Shown in pieces: positions 21,405 to 30,448 of a stretch of 41,238 nucleotides of DNA (position 1 is its first letter; each line of letters starts with the position of its first letter). Source of the stretch: Candidatus Blackburnbacteria bacterium RIFCSPLOWO2_01_FULL_40_20 (GTDB lineage Bacteria; Patescibacteriota; Microgenomatia; UBA8517; UBA10165); assembly GCA_001816475.1 (NCBI GenBank), contig MHCC01000027.1, positions 75,312 through 116,549 of the forward strand, read 5' to 3'. The position numbers were made by a program, and so were the translations under genes. Below the pieces are notes generated by a model. It was not told the origin of the DNA and searched no databases. It saw nothing but the letters and a program-made list of their open reading frames with translations.

Positions 21405-23738
21405 ATGTCCAAATTTACCCACCTTAAAACATTGCCTCCAGTAAAGACTCTTTGGAGATTTGCAAAAAAGAAGAAAGTTTCACTCCCTTTCTTTATTTTC
21501 TCTTTTTCATTTTTTGTTTTAATTTACATATACTGGGGACTTCCCTTCCCAACACAACTTACCTCTGAGGCACGCAACCCAGTTTCTACTCAACTTCTGG
21601 ACAGAAACGGAAGGCTAATCTACGAGATATTTGAAGAAAAGCGAAGAACGCCAATTAATATTCAAGAGCTTCCTCCTTACGTTGCCCAAGCAACGATTGC
21701 AATAGAAGACAAGGATTTCTACAAACACCATGGTTTGTCGCTAACCGGCATTGGGCGAGCGTTCTTAAAAACCACCACTCAAGGCGAGCTGCAAGGTGGG
21801 TCAACAATTACTCAACAGTTAGTCAAAACCACTCTATTATCGCCCGAGCGCACAGTTAAAAGAAAAATCAGGGAACTAACATTAACTCTAATTATTGAAA
21901 CGCTTTATCCTAAAGACAAGATACTTGAAATGTATTTAAATAATGTCCCCTATGGAGGAACAGCCTGGGGTATTGAGTCGGCTGCTCATACCTATTTTGG
22001 CAAAAATGCAAAAGACTTAAGTTTGCCTGAGGCCGCAATAATTGCCGGTTTGCCTGCTGCACCAACTCGTTTTTCTCCGCTTGGAGCCCACCCTGAACTT
22101 GCATTAGACCGTCAAAAATTAGTTCTTAAGAGAATGGTTGAAGACGGGTACATTTCTCAAGAAGAAGCTGAGCGAGCTGAGAATAAACAACTTAGTTTTA
22201 TAAAACAAGATAATATTAAAGCTCCACATTTTGCACTTTGGGTAAAAGAACAATTAGTAGAAAAGTATGGAGAACATCAAGTTGAGCGAGGAGGTTTAAG
22301 GGTTAAAACAACGCTGGACTTGGAGCTTCAGGATTTTGCCCAACAAACAATCGCTACAGAAGTTGGAAAACTTAAAAAAGAGAACGTTGGTAATGGCGCC
22401 GCAATCATTACAAATCCAAAAACTGGAGAAATATATGCAATGATTGGCTCAAAAGATTATTTTGCGCAAGATGAGGACGGGAAGGTAAATATTGTCTTGA
22501 GCAAACGTCAGCCCGGATCTTCAATCAAGCCACTAAATTATGCGCTTGCCCTGTCAAATGGGAATATAACACCTGCCACCCCACTGGCCGACGTGCCTTC
22601 TTGTTTTACTAATCCTGGCCAACCTTTGTATTGTCCAGTCAACTATAACCATTCATTTAACGGCGCCGTCCAAGCACGGTTTGCTCTTGGAAACTCTCTA
22701 AATATCCCAGCAGTTCGAGTCCTAGCGTTAAATGGCGTCTCTGAATTTGTCGACTTTGCAAGAAAAATGGGGATCTCAACATTTGAGGACCCTTCAAAAT
22801 ATGGTTTGTCACTGACCTTGGGAGGAGGAGAAGTAAAAATGATAGATATGGCCAAAGCATTTGGTGCATTTGCCAACGGCGGCTTGCGACAAGAACCAGT
22901 TTCAATACTTGAAGTTAAAGATTGGCAAGGGAGTGTGTTTGAAGAAAATCAAATAAAAGAAGGAGACCGCGTATTGCCCATGGAAGTTTCCTATTTAATC
23001 TCACATGTGCTGCTTGATAACAACGCACGATCCGCAACTTTTGGAACAACATCATACCTTATTGTTGGAAACCACCCTGAGGTCTCTGTTAAAACCGGAA
23101 CTACACAAAATTTACGCGACAACTGGACAATTGGATATAGTCCGGAAGTGGTTGTTGCAACATGGGTTGGAAACAATGATAACGAGGAAATGTCGCGTAT
23201 CGCCTCGGGTGTAACAGGCGCTGCTCCAATTTGGAATAAGCTTATAAAACGAGCGCTTGACCGGATTGAGGCAGGAGAACTGGGAGGTACTGGGGAACAG
23301 CTTAACAAACATGCCCACATTTGGCCAAACAAACCCGGAAGTGTTATTGGAACAAACGTTTGCGCAACAACAGGATCCCTTCCACCCGGAGGATCCCTTA
23401 ATCCCGAAGACCCAAACCAACCAACGGATCCCGGATGCCCTATTCGATTTGAATTTTTCTTGCAAGATTTTCCACCCAAAACCTCTGAACCATTAACTCG
23501 CCAAGTTTCAGTTTTTAAGGACTCCCAAATGCTGTCGCCCGAAAATGCTGCGCCTGAGGAAATAGAAATTAAAGACCATCAGGTATTTTTAGATCCCTTG
23601 GGTACCCCAGTTTGCCTTGACTGCCCAACTCCTAACTGGCCAGTAACAATAAACCCAGCAAACGTCATTCAACAAACAACCACATTCGTTTCAACCCCAT
23701 CACCCACATCGTTCCAACAAGGAAAAATCGAAGAATAA
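21405..23738 (+). CDS. Class A penicillin-binding protein 1 (glycosyltransferase + transpeptidase)
   Basis: This 777-aa protein builds and cross-links peptidoglycan outside the membrane. It has one membrane segment (about 25-45). The GT51 glycosyltransferase domain has catalytic Glu101 in IAIEDKDFYKH, then GGSTITQQLVK and KILEMYLNNVPYGG. The transpeptidase domain has the SSIK motif (Ser372 to Lys375), SLN (431-433) and KTGTT (Lys563). The C-terminal tail is Pro-rich with cysteines (CATTGSLPPGG, CLDCPTPNWP), perhaps redox-active or wall-linked. A similar but not identical paralogue follows in tandem 50 bp downstream, in the same direction. Confidence 0.94.
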   Translation: MSKFTHLKTLPPVKTLWRFAKKKKVSLPFFIFSFSFFVLIYIYWGLPFPTQLTSEARNPVSTQLLDRNGRLIYEIFEEKRRTPINIQELPPYVAQATIAIEDKDFYKHHGLSLTGIGRAFLKTTTQGELQGGSTITQQLVKTTLLSPERTVKRKIRELTLTLIIETLYPKDKILEMYLNNVPYGGTAWGIESAAHTYFGKNAKDLSLPEAAIIAGLPAAPTRFSPLGAHPELALDRQKLVLKRMVEDGYISQEEAERAENKQLSFIKQDNIKAPHFALWVKEQLVEKYGEHQVERGGLRVKTTLDLELQDFAQQTIATEVGKLKKENVGNGAAIITNPKTGEIYAMIGSKDYFAQDEDGKVNIVLSKRQPGSSIKPLNYALALSNGNITPATPLADVPSCFTNPGQPLYCPVNYNHSFNGAVQARFALGNSLNIPAVRVLALNGVSEFVDFARKMGISTFEDPSKYGLSLTLGGGEVKMIDMAKAFGAFANGGLRQEPVSILEVKDWQGSVFEENQIKEGDRVLPMEVSYLISHVLLDNNARSATFGTTSYLIVGNHPEVSVKTGTTQNLRDNWTIGYSPEVVVATWVGNNDNEEMSRIASGVTGAAPIWNKLIKRALDRIEAGELGGTGEQLNKHAHIWPNKPGSVIGTNVCATTGSLPPGGSLNPEDPNQPTDPGCPIRFEFFLQDFPPKTSEPLTRQVSVFKDSQMLSPENAAPEEIEIKDHQVFLDPLGTPVCLDCPTPNWPVTINPANVIQQTTTFVSTPSPTSFQQGKIEE

Positions 23739-23776
23739 TTTTTCCCCCTACCCAATCTTAAGTCTGACCTGTAAAA

Positions 23777-23831
23777 TCAAGCCGAATTATGCCGGGAGAC
23801 AAGTTCTCTTTCAGGGTGAAATCCGGCTTGA
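23777..23831. repeat. Inverted repeat around the start codon of the second PBP gene
   Basis: TCAAGCCG (23777-23784) and CGGCTTGA (23824-23831) form an 8-bp inverted pair that encloses the ATG at 23789. It may be a hairpin that limits translation, or the edge of another foldback element; the first 20 or so codons then come from this sequence. Confidence 0.4.
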
Positions 23832-26248
23832 CAAAAGTCGAATCGGGTAGCCGGCTATCTGCCGAGACAAAAAGGGCAGTTAAAAAACTGCTCTTTGTTT
23901 TTGTTGCCTTCTTGAATCTGCTGGGGAAACCTTTATTCCTATTGTTGTCAGGTATCTTAATAGTCCTTGTTAGGATAATATACAAAATTAGTCAACTAAA
24001 AATTTCTCCATACCCTGTCATCCTGAGCAAAGCGAATGACCTCTTGCGTATGCAAGGCATTCTGGAACTAATCCAGAGGTTGTTCGTCGCCTACAGCAAA
24101 CTCAGAATGAAAGCTCCAAAATTTATAATCCCACTTCCTCGTTTGCACTTTCTTCCTGTTCTTCCAAGAAAAAAAATTATATTAGTTTTGAGTTTGATCA
24201 TTACTATAACCATAATCGCAAATGGATGGCTTCTTGCTTTAAAAGATCTTCCCCAACCCGGCCAGTTGATCACCAGAAACCAAATTCTTTCAACAAAAAT
24301 ATATGACCGCAATGGCAATTTATTATTTAAGTTTTTTAAAAACCAAAACAGAACCCTGGTAAAACTTGAAGAAGTGCCTGTTTTTGCACGCCTTGCAACA
24401 ATTGCGATTGAGGACTCTGATTTTTATTCACATCCTGGATTCTCAATAAAAGGAATGACTCGGGCAATTTTCAAAAACATTACACGGGGTGAGCTGACAG
24501 GAGGGTCAACAATAACCCAACAAGTTGTTAAAAACACCTTACTTTCGCCTAAAAAAACCTTCAACAGAAAAATAAAAGAGCTTATCTTAGCAATCCAAGT
24601 TGAGATGGCATTCTCAAAAGACCAAATACTCGAGATGTATTTAAACGAGGTATCATACGGTGGTTCTTCATACGGGATCGAAGAAGCTTCCCAGTATTAT
24701 TTTGGAAAACACGTACAAAGCTTAACACTTGCTGAAAGCGCACTGCTGGCTGGCCTTCCAAAAGCTCCAACCACATATTCGCCCTTCGGAGTAAATCCTC
24801 AAATGGCCAAAAACAGACAAAAAGAAGTTTTGCAAAGAATGGTTGAAGATAAATACATAAGCCAGCAAGAAGCAGACCAGGATTTCCAAGAAAACATAGA
24901 ATTCATACCTCACAAAATCGGTATCGAAGCCCCACACTTTGTAATGTATGTCAAGCAACTTTTAGCACAAAAGTATGGGGAGGACGCAGTTGAAAAGGGG
25001 GGTCTTGAAGTAATCACAAGCCTAGACCTTAGTACGCAAAAAATGGCAGAGGGTGTTGTAGCCTTGGAAATGGAAAAAATAAAGAAATTGGGAATTTCAA
25101 ATGGAGCTGCACTCATTACTCGGGCAGGAACTGGGGAAATTTTAGCAATGGTCGGATCAAAAGATTATTTTGATACAAAAAACGACGGCAATTATAATGT
25201 CGCAACGGCGCTAAGACAACCCGGTTCGTCAATTAAACCTGTCAACTATTCATATGCCATCGAGAGCCAACGCTTTACAGCAGCTTCGATCATTTCAGAT
25301 ACACCCATCACCTACCACATTCCCGGTTCTGAGTCCTACACCCCCCACAACTACGACAGCACATATCGTGGAAATGTGACACTCCGCATGGCTCTCGCGT
25401 CATCACTAAACGTTCCTGCAGTTAAAATCTTGGCATCATATGGCGTACGCAAGATGATAGAACAAGCCCAAAATCTGGGGATAACAACCTGGGAAGACCA
25501 GTCAAGATTTGGGTTGTCACTCACCCTGGGCGGCGGAGAAGTAAAAATGATTGACATGAACACAGCTTACGGAACTTTTGCTAATTATGGACGAAGGGTT
25601 GACTCAAACCCGATTGTAAAAATTACGGACTATCGCGGACAGGTCATTGAAGAAAATACGTGTATTCCACGTTTTGAAGGAACATTTCAGCAGTCTAATT
25701 CAATTACCAGATTTCTTGTCCCTCCGGCCTTTGCTGCTGAGGCAAACGAAAATTGCGGAACACCAGCAATTGATCCAAGAGCTGCGTTTATAATCACTGA
25801 TATCTTAAAAGACAACCGTGCACGCAGTCCGGTGTTCGGACCAAATTCTCAACTTGTTATAAAAGATCACCCAGAGGTTGCTGTAAAAACCGGAACAACT
25901 CAAAACCTCCGCGACAACTGGACAATTGGATACACAAAAGATTTTGTTGTCTCAACATGGGTTGGAAACAACAACAACACTCCAATGTCTTACGTTGCCT
26001 CAGGTGTAACGGGAGCCTCCCCAATTTGGCACAACATAATGACCAACCTTTTGGAGTACCTGCCACCCTACGAATGGGAAATCCCTGAAGGCATTGTCCA
26101 AGAAAATATTTGCCTCTCCACTGGAACTTTAGCTTGCGAAGGCTGTCAATCGCGCACGGAATACTTTATTGAAGGAACCCAACCCAAACAACACTGCGCG
26201 ATTAAAAAAGAAGAAGAACCTCTGCCTTCGGGTGGACAAATACTCTAA
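23789..26248 (+). CDS. Class A penicillin-binding protein 2 (tandem paralogue)
   Basis: This 819-aa protein has the same domains as its neighbour. The GT51 domain has Glu208 in IAIEDSDFYSH and the GGSTITQQVVKN motif; the transpeptidase domain has SSIK (Ser480 to Lys483), SLN in ASSLNVPAVKIL and KTGTT (Lys700). It differs by a longer N-terminus with two membrane segments (LLFVFVAFLNLLGKPLFLLL and IILVLSLIITITIIANGWLL). Between them lies a 31-codon stretch encoded by a foldback repeat. The start is uncertain, since the first codons lie in an inverted repeat without a ribosome-binding site. The C-terminal tail has four cysteines (ICLSTGTLACEGC plus one). Both copies look active. Confidence 0.92.
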   Translation: MPGDKFSFRVKSGLTKVESGSRLSAETKRAVKKLLFVFVAFLNLLGKPLFLLLSGILIVLVRIIYKISQLKISPYPVILSKANDLLRMQGILELIQRLFVAYSKLRMKAPKFIIPLPRLHFLPVLPRKKIILVLSLIITITIIANGWLLALKDLPQPGQLITRNQILSTKIYDRNGNLLFKFFKNQNRTLVKLEEVPVFARLATIAIEDSDFYSHPGFSIKGMTRAIFKNITRGELTGGSTITQQVVKNTLLSPKKTFNRKIKELILAIQVEMAFSKDQILEMYLNEVSYGGSSYGIEEASQYYFGKHVQSLTLAESALLAGLPKAPTTYSPFGVNPQMAKNRQKEVLQRMVEDKYISQQEADQDFQENIEFIPHKIGIEAPHFVMYVKQLLAQKYGEDAVEKGGLEVITSLDLSTQKMAEGVVALEMEKIKKLGISNGAALITRAGTGEILAMVGSKDYFDTKNDGNYNVATALRQPGSSIKPVNYSYAIESQRFTAASIISDTPITYHIPGSESYTPHNYDSTYRGNVTLRMALASSLNVPAVKILASYGVRKMIEQAQNLGITTWEDQSRFGLSLTLGGGEVKMIDMNTAYGTFANYGRRVDSNPIVKITDYRGQVIEENTCIPRFEGTFQQSNSITRFLVPPAFAAEANENCGTPAIDPRAAFIITDILKDNRARSPVFGPNSQLVIKDHPEVAVKTGTTQNLRDNWTIGYTKDFVVSTWVGNNNNTPMSYVASGVTGASPIWHNIMTNLLEYLPPYEWEIPEGIVQENICLSTGTLACEGCQSRTEYFIEGTQPKQHCAIKKEEEPLPSGGQIL
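24018..24110. repeat. 93-bp foldback repeat inside the PBP coding sequence
   Basis: TCATCCTGAG (24018-24027) and CTCAGAATGA (24101-24110) are inverted with one mismatch. An inner hairpin TCTGG/CCAGA lies near the middle. The opening resembles the common intergenic repeat with 'TCATCCTGAGCGAAGCGAA'. Its length is 31 codons exactly, so it leaves the PBP frame open. Confidence 0.55.
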
Positions 26249-26249
26249 G

Positions 26250-26352
26250 AATTTTCAATTTTCAAGCTCCAATTTTCAATGAATTTTCAAACTGTTTAGA
26301 ATTTTGCAAATTGAGATTTGATTGAAAATTGAAAATTGTAAATTGAAAATTA
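26250..26352. repeat. AT-rich foldback repeat (copy 2), between convergent genes
   Basis: AATTTTCAATTTTCAA (26250-26265) and its reverse complement (26322-26337) form a perfect 16-bp inverted repeat. The 33 bases 26320-26352 are identical to 15618-15650. It probably terminates transcription from both sides. Confidence 0.75.
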
Positions 26353-26357
26353 GTCAC

Positions 26358-26621
26358 TTATTTGTCTAGCATCACTTTTTGTCCAAACCCAAAATCCCCA
26401 ATTCCACCCACAGAAAACGACGGCAATCTACCTTGCCCTTTGTACCAAAAGTAAGCGCTAAAAAGAAGTGTTGCAGCTAAAATTAGACCAACCAAAACTC
26501 TTTCTTTGTGAGTCCAAAGTTTTAGCTGCTGATCTTTTTTAACCCGCTCTTTTTTTTTGAAAAGATTCTTGACCTCCTGGCTTACTCCAAACTTCGGTGC
26601 TTCAAAACTAACCTTAAGCAT
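26358..26621 (-). CDS. Small single-pass membrane protein
   Basis: This 87-aa protein has a basic cytoplasmic half (VKNLFKKKERVKKDQQLKLW) and one membrane segment (VLVGLILAATLLFSAYFW), then a Gly-rich outside tail (GQGRLPSFSVGGIGDFGFG). I recognise no family. It converges on the second PBP gene, with the AT-rich foldback between them. The charge and layout fit a small wall- or division-associated anchor, but nothing proves that. Confidence 0.55.
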   Translation of the reverse strand: MLKVSFEAPKFGVSQEVKNLFKKKERVKKDQQLKLWTHKERVLVGLILAATLLFSAYFWYKGQGRLPSFSVGGIGDFGFGQKVMLDK

Positions 26622-26676
26622 TCTTCTATTTTACCACTTGATCGTAAACAAAGGGAGTTGTATATTCTTCAATTAA

Positions 26677-27147
26677 ATGTCAAAAGAACAAAAGAGAAAA
26701 GAAAATTTACCCTATACTGATAAAACCCTTGCTCCTTTGAGAAGTGTTCTGGGAAATTCAGATTATTTAATCACAGCTACTCGCTCGCACCAAGTTGTCC
26801 TTTGTAAATCCACATACTTCCGAAACGACTACCAATTACCCGATAATGCAATTTGTGTTGTTATCGGAAAACCAGGCACAAGTCCGTCGGGACAGAACGA
26901 TGAATACGACGAAGCAATAGTAATACTGTTTTCAGAAAACCCAGTCACAAAAATTTATGTTAAAACTAAAGAACCTCAGGTAACAAAACCTGATAAGAAA
27001 CATCTCGTAAACAGAAAAAACAATACAGGAAGGCCAAAGTATGATTTTTATGCGGTACCCCCGGGGGAAGACGCAATAAAAATAATTGAACAAGTCACAA
27101 ACTTTGTCCAAAAACACTCTTTTACTTCACCTTCTTTTCCTCATTGA
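26677..27147 (+). CDS. Hypothetical protein
   Basis: This 156-aa basic protein has no membrane segment. It has a compact first part (LRSVLGNSDYLITATRSHQV, then NAICVVIGKPGTSPSGQNDE), an acidic run (DEYDEAIVILF), and a Lys-rich middle (TKPDKKHLVNRKNNTGRPKY). I recognise no family. It diverges from the 87-aa gene and its end overlaps the convergent hydroxyacid dehydrogenase gene by seven bases. Confidence 0.5.
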   Translation: MSKEQKRKENLPYTDKTLAPLRSVLGNSDYLITATRSHQVVLCKSTYFRNDYQLPDNAICVVIGKPGTSPSGQNDEYDEAIVILFSENPVTKIYVKTKEPQVTKPDKKHLVNRKNNTGRPKYDFYAVPPGEDAIKIIEQVTNFVQKHSFTSPSFPH

Positions 27148-28172
27148 GCCTGAGCAACTGCAATCCTAGAACTGGAGTCAGTAGCCTGAATTCTCTTGGA
27201 GAGCCAGGCTTCAGGATTAACTAAATCATTTGGTTTTTCGCCAGACAAAACTTTCACTATTGCGTCAACTGCCTGTTGAGTCATTTTTTCTCGAGCTTCA
27301 ACTGTTGCTGAGGCGATGTGTGGAGTTAGTATCGCATTTTCCATTTGCATCATCTCAGGGTTTGTTGCCGGTTCGTTTTCATGTACATCTAAGCCTACTC
27401 CTCCCAATTTTCCAGAACGCAGGGCGTCCACTACTGCATGCTCGTCAATAATTGGCCCACGAGAAGTGTTAATTAGATACGCTCCATTTTTCATTTTTGC
27501 AATCGAATCTTTGTTGATTAAATGCCTGGTTTCGGAAGTTAATGGAACATGTAAAGACACAATGTCCGATTGTCCAAGTAAAGAATCTAAGTCTAAATAT
27601 TCTACCCCCAATTCTTTCTCTTCATCTGTATCTTTATCTCTGTTATAGTAGACAACTCTCATGTTAAATCCCTTAGCGCGTCGGGCAACCATACTCCCTA
27701 TTCTTCCCAAACCAATAATTCCCAATGTTTTGCTATAAACATCCCGCCCTAAGAAAATATGTGGTTCCCAACCTCTGTACGCCCCCTTATCTGCAAATTC
27801 ACTCGACTCAACAACACGTCTCGACAAAGACAAAATTAAAGCCCAGGTAAACTCGGCAACCGCCTCATTAACCTCGTCCGACGGAGTATTACAAACCAAA
27901 ATTCCGCGCTCCGTTGCCGCCTTAACATCAATATTGTCAAACCCCACGGCGTAGTTTGAAATTATTTTTAAGTTTGGACCCATTTGGTCCATCAATTCAC
28001 CTGTCCAGCGCTCGGTTAAAAGCGTCAGTGCTGCCTCCGCCCCCTTGCCCATTTCAACAATTTCGTCAGCTGCCAATGGTCGGTCAAAAGGCGAGACAAC
28101 CACTTCGTGGGTCTTTGCCAACTCTTCTAGCGCCTTCCCTGGAATTTGTCTTGTTACAAAAATTTTTGCCAT
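27141..28172 (-). CDS. D-2-hydroxyacid dehydrogenase (glyoxylate/hydroxypyruvate reductase type)
   Basis: This 343-aa enzyme should interconvert a 2-hydroxy acid and a 2-keto acid, for instance glycerate and hydroxypyruvate or glycolate and glyoxylate. The Rossmann motif GIIGLGRIGSMVARR is at 151-165. An Arg after the second strand (YYNRD) suggests NADPH use. The catalytic residues are Arg238 (NTSRG), Glu265 or Glu267 (DVHENEP) and His285 (TPHIASAT). A hexamer array in the DNA encodes RDKDTDEE (about 178-185) in a surface loop. It is last in the leftward carbon-metabolism run, 11 bp downstream of the PfkB kinase gene. The exact substrate cannot be read from sequence. Confidence 0.88.
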   Translation of the reverse strand: MAKIFVTRQIPGKALEELAKTHEVVVSPFDRPLAADEIVEMGKGAEAALTLLTERWTGELMDQMGPNLKIISNYAVGFDNIDVKAATERGILVCNTPSDEVNEAVAEFTWALILSLSRRVVESSEFADKGAYRGWEPHIFLGRDVYSKTLGIIGLGRIGSMVARRAKGFNMRVVYYNRDKDTDEEKELGVEYLDLDSLLGQSDIVSLHVPLTSETRHLINKDSIAKMKNGAYLINTSRGPIIDEHAVVDALRSGKLGGVGLDVHENEPATNPEMMQMENAILTPHIASATVEAREKMTQQAVDAIVKVLSGEKPNDLVNPEAWLSKRIQATDSSSRIAVAQAQ

Positions 28173-28183
28173 ATTTAAAATAT

Positions 28184-29164
28184 TTAAATTAACTTTGGTT
28201 TTAACTCTATCCCGTACTTTCTACTAAACTCCTCCAAACCCGCTTTTGTCAACAACCCCGCGCGTGATCCAATCTGCCCAATTACAGAAGTAGCATTCAG
28301 TGTTCCCCAAACCATTGCTTCAGCTATTGGTTTTCCATAAATAGTTGCTGCCAAAAATCCTGTTGAGTAAGCATCGCCCGCCCCAGTAGACTCAACAACT
28401 GGCGCGTTTTGAGGCACGCCAACACGCCAAAACTCTTTCCCGTCAAACGATCCAACAGAGCCTTCCGCTCCGTCAGTAATAACAATTGTTTTTGCACCCG
28501 TCTCCCTTAGTTTTACAATTGATTCTTTTAAATCTTCCCCACCAACTAGCAACATCGCCTCCTGTTTGTTGAGTATCAGTAAGTCTGCTGCGGCGAGTAT
28601 TGGCTTTAAATTTTCCAAACCTTCCCGAATTTGAAAAGAACCAGGACTAAAGGCAAGGCTAATATCGTACTTTTTCATATATTCAGGAATTTGTGTGTGA
28701 AAAATTTCGTGATTTTTGCCAACTGATGTGTAGTACGCCCACTTTACAGGTGGCAGCGGAGGAAAGCTATATTTTCTTGGCTCGTGATAGGCAAAAATTG
28801 TCCGCTCCTCTCCATAATCGATTATTGTTGAATAATTTGAGCGTCCACCCGATTCCATGACAACAAATTCAGTTGACACATCTTCATCTTCAAAAACTTT
28901 TTTTGTGTCTTGGGAATCTTGGTCGCTTCCCAATACCGTATAAATTGCAGTTTTTAAACCCAAACGCGCCGAGCCGATTGCATTATTCGCGGCATTCCCT
29001 GAAGCCAAAACCCGGGTCATCTTTGAAACCGGGATTTTGCTACCGTATTCAAAACAGATCAAACATTTCTCTTGATCTACCCGGCACATTGACTCCGTGT
29101 CGGTTGTATCAACTTCCAAGAGAACATCAGTTATGGAATCCCCAATGGAAATTAGATCGTACAT
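28184..29164 (-). CDS. PfkB-family sugar or nucleoside kinase
   Basis: This 326-aa kinase starts at ATG 29164, four bases after the aldolase stop region; the track's longer start overlaps the aldolase gene. PfkB marks are SGNAANNAIGSARLG (N-terminal signature) and STGAGDAYSTGF with catalytic Asp264. Family members phosphorylate sugars, nucleosides or sugar phosphates. A cysteine-rich segment (SMCRVDQEKCLICFEYG) is unusual. Its place among aldolase, deoC and triose enzymes suggests a sugar or ribose-type substrate; fructose-1-phosphate or ribose are candidates, but the sequence does not decide. Confidence 0.85.
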   Translation of the reverse strand: MYDLISIGDSITDVLLEVDTTDTESMCRVDQEKCLICFEYGSKIPVSKMTRVLASGNAANNAIGSARLGLKTAIYTVLGSDQDSQDTKKVFEDEDVSTEFVVMESGGRSNYSTIIDYGEERTIFAYHEPRKYSFPPLPPVKWAYYTSVGKNHEIFHTQIPEYMKKYDISLAFSPGSFQIREGLENLKPILAAADLLILNKQEAMLLVGGEDLKESIVKLRETGAKTIVITDGAEGSVGSFDGKEFWRVGVPQNAPVVESTGAGDAYSTGFLAATIYGKPIAEAMVWGTLNATSVIGQIGSRAGLLTKAGLEEFSRKYGIELKPKLI

Positions 29165-29168
29165 AAAC

Positions 29169-29951
29169 TTATGTGTATATGATTTCTGCCAACTTTTTTG
29201 CAACCTCTATTGGCTCTTTTGCTTGCCAAATGTTGCGCCCCACTGCCAAGCCTGCCGCACCTGCTTCAATAACTTCTTTTGCCATCTGATAAATTCCTGT
29301 TTCTGTATCTGTATCTTTATCGATGTCGAGTTTGGGTCCACCAGCAACAAATACCTTTGTTTTTCCTGCTGCGGCAACTACTTTTTTAAAAGACTCAACA
29401 TCTCCAGTATATTTAACTTTCACGCCGTCACAATTTAACTCCAAACCCAATCTTGCCGCATATGCCTCTTTATCTGTATCTTTATCAACACATTCTCCTC
29501 TAAGGTACATCCAACCAATTACAGCCAAACCCTTTTTGTGTGCTTCTTCCTCAATCTTGCTAAATTCCTGGATCATTTGCTCTTCGTGCTTTGACCCAAC
29601 ATAAATTGTGTAGCCAACTCCAACTGCGCCCAATTCAATCGCTTCATCAACTGAACAGTTTTGCAGTGAAATAGGCTCCTTGTCCTCCTGAAACGCCGTC
29701 TTGCCATTCAGTTTTACAATCAGTGGAGCTTTCTTATTCTCTTTATCTTTATCTGTATTGTAATACTTCGCCGCTATCCCTTTTTGGCAAATTACTCCAG
29801 TAAAAAATCCCGAGTTTGCAATTTCCATAACCCATGCAGGGTCAACTGACCGTTCGTCAAAATCCGTCGGTCCATGTTCAAACCCATGGTCGTATGCCAA
29901 CAGCAAACCTTTTCCGTTTTTTAATATTTGATCTAGAATTTGTAGGCTCAT
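29169..29951 (-). CDS. Class I fructose-bisphosphate aldolase, archaeal (DhnA/FbaB) type
   Basis: This 260-aa enzyme should interconvert fructose-1,6-bisphosphate with dihydroxyacetone phosphate and glyceraldehyde-3-phosphate through a Schiff base. The likely Schiff-base Lys is in DGVKVKYTGD (K178), with an active-site Tyr in WMYLRG. The start LAYDHGFEHGP and the phosphate loop (GAAGLAVGRNIWQ) fit the DhnA family. Hexamer arrays in the DNA have added acidic insertions in three places (NTDKDKENK, VDKDTDKEA, LDIDKDTDTET). It lies at the end of a coupled pair with the zinc-ribbon gene (ATGA overlap). Confidence 0.9.
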   Translation of the reverse strand: MSLQILDQILKNGKGLLLAYDHGFEHGPTDFDERSVDPAWVMEIANSGFFTGVICQKGIAAKYYNTDKDKENKKAPLIVKLNGKTAFQEDKEPISLQNCSVDEAIELGAVGVGYTIYVGSKHEEQMIQEFSKIEEEAHKKGLAVIGWMYLRGECVDKDTDKEAYAARLGLELNCDGVKVKYTGDVESFKKVVAAAGKTKVFVAGGPKLDIDKDTDTETGIYQMAKEVIEAGAAGLAVGRNIWQAKEPIEVAKKLAEIIYT

Positions 29952-30142
29952 TTTTCTAATTCTCCATAAAGTTCGATTTTCCCGCAGCTATTACAAAAAT
30001 AAGCTACTACTGGTTTTACTTTAATAAGACCAAATTTTTTGCCCAGTTTTTGAGCTGCCTTGAAAATTCCTGTACGTTTTGTCCAAAAACCTTCATCAAT
30101 TACACCCTCCTCCATATTTATTTTACAATTCGGACACTTCAT
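29948..30142 (-). CDS. Small zinc-ribbon protein
   Basis: This 64-aa protein starts at ATG 30142, preceded by AGGAGG nine bases upstream. It has two CxxC pairs (KCPNCK and YFCNSCGK) that would hold one zinc, separated by a basic helix (FKAAQKLGKKFGLIKVK). Its stop overlaps the aldolase start (ATGA), so it is coupled to that gene. Partner and role are unknown. Confidence 0.7.
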   Translation of the reverse strand: MKCPNCKINMEEGVIDEGFWTKRTGIFKAAQKLGKKFGLIKVKPVVAYFCNSCGKIELYGELEK

Positions 30143-30148
30143 CAAACT

Positions 30149-30427
30149 TCACCTCCTCTTAGCAATAATTGCCAACACTTTTATTAGAATTATAAACCAC
30201 CCGAAGGTTATAACTGCAGTTAATGCAGTTCCTGAATAAAATCCTGGTAGTAATTCGCAATATGGAGATTGGCCGAAGGTTTTGTTTTCAAGATAAAACT
30301 TTGCAATGCAATAAACTTTGGCAAGAATTAATTTGCTCCAGGTTGCAAAAATCCAAGCAACAATCAATGTCATTATTGCCTTTAATACCTTGTCGGATCT
30401 TTCAAGCGCTTGTTGCTTTTTAGCCAT
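30149..30427 (-). CDS. Small two-pass membrane protein
   Basis: This 92-aa protein has two membrane segments (AIMTLIVAWIFATWSKLIL and ALTAVITFGWFIILIKVLAI), with basic ends (MAKKQQALER, IAKRR). A cysteine occurs in each of the segments KVYCIAKFY and SPYCELLPG between them. It lies between deoC and the zinc-ribbon gene in the same direction. No family recognised. Confidence 0.55.
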   Translation of the reverse strand: MAKKQQALERSDKVLKAIMTLIVAWIFATWSKLILAKVYCIAKFYLENKTFGQSPYCELLPGFYSGTALTAVITFGWFIILIKVLAIIAKRR

Positions 30428-30448
30428 AAATAATAAGTTATTCTTCCT

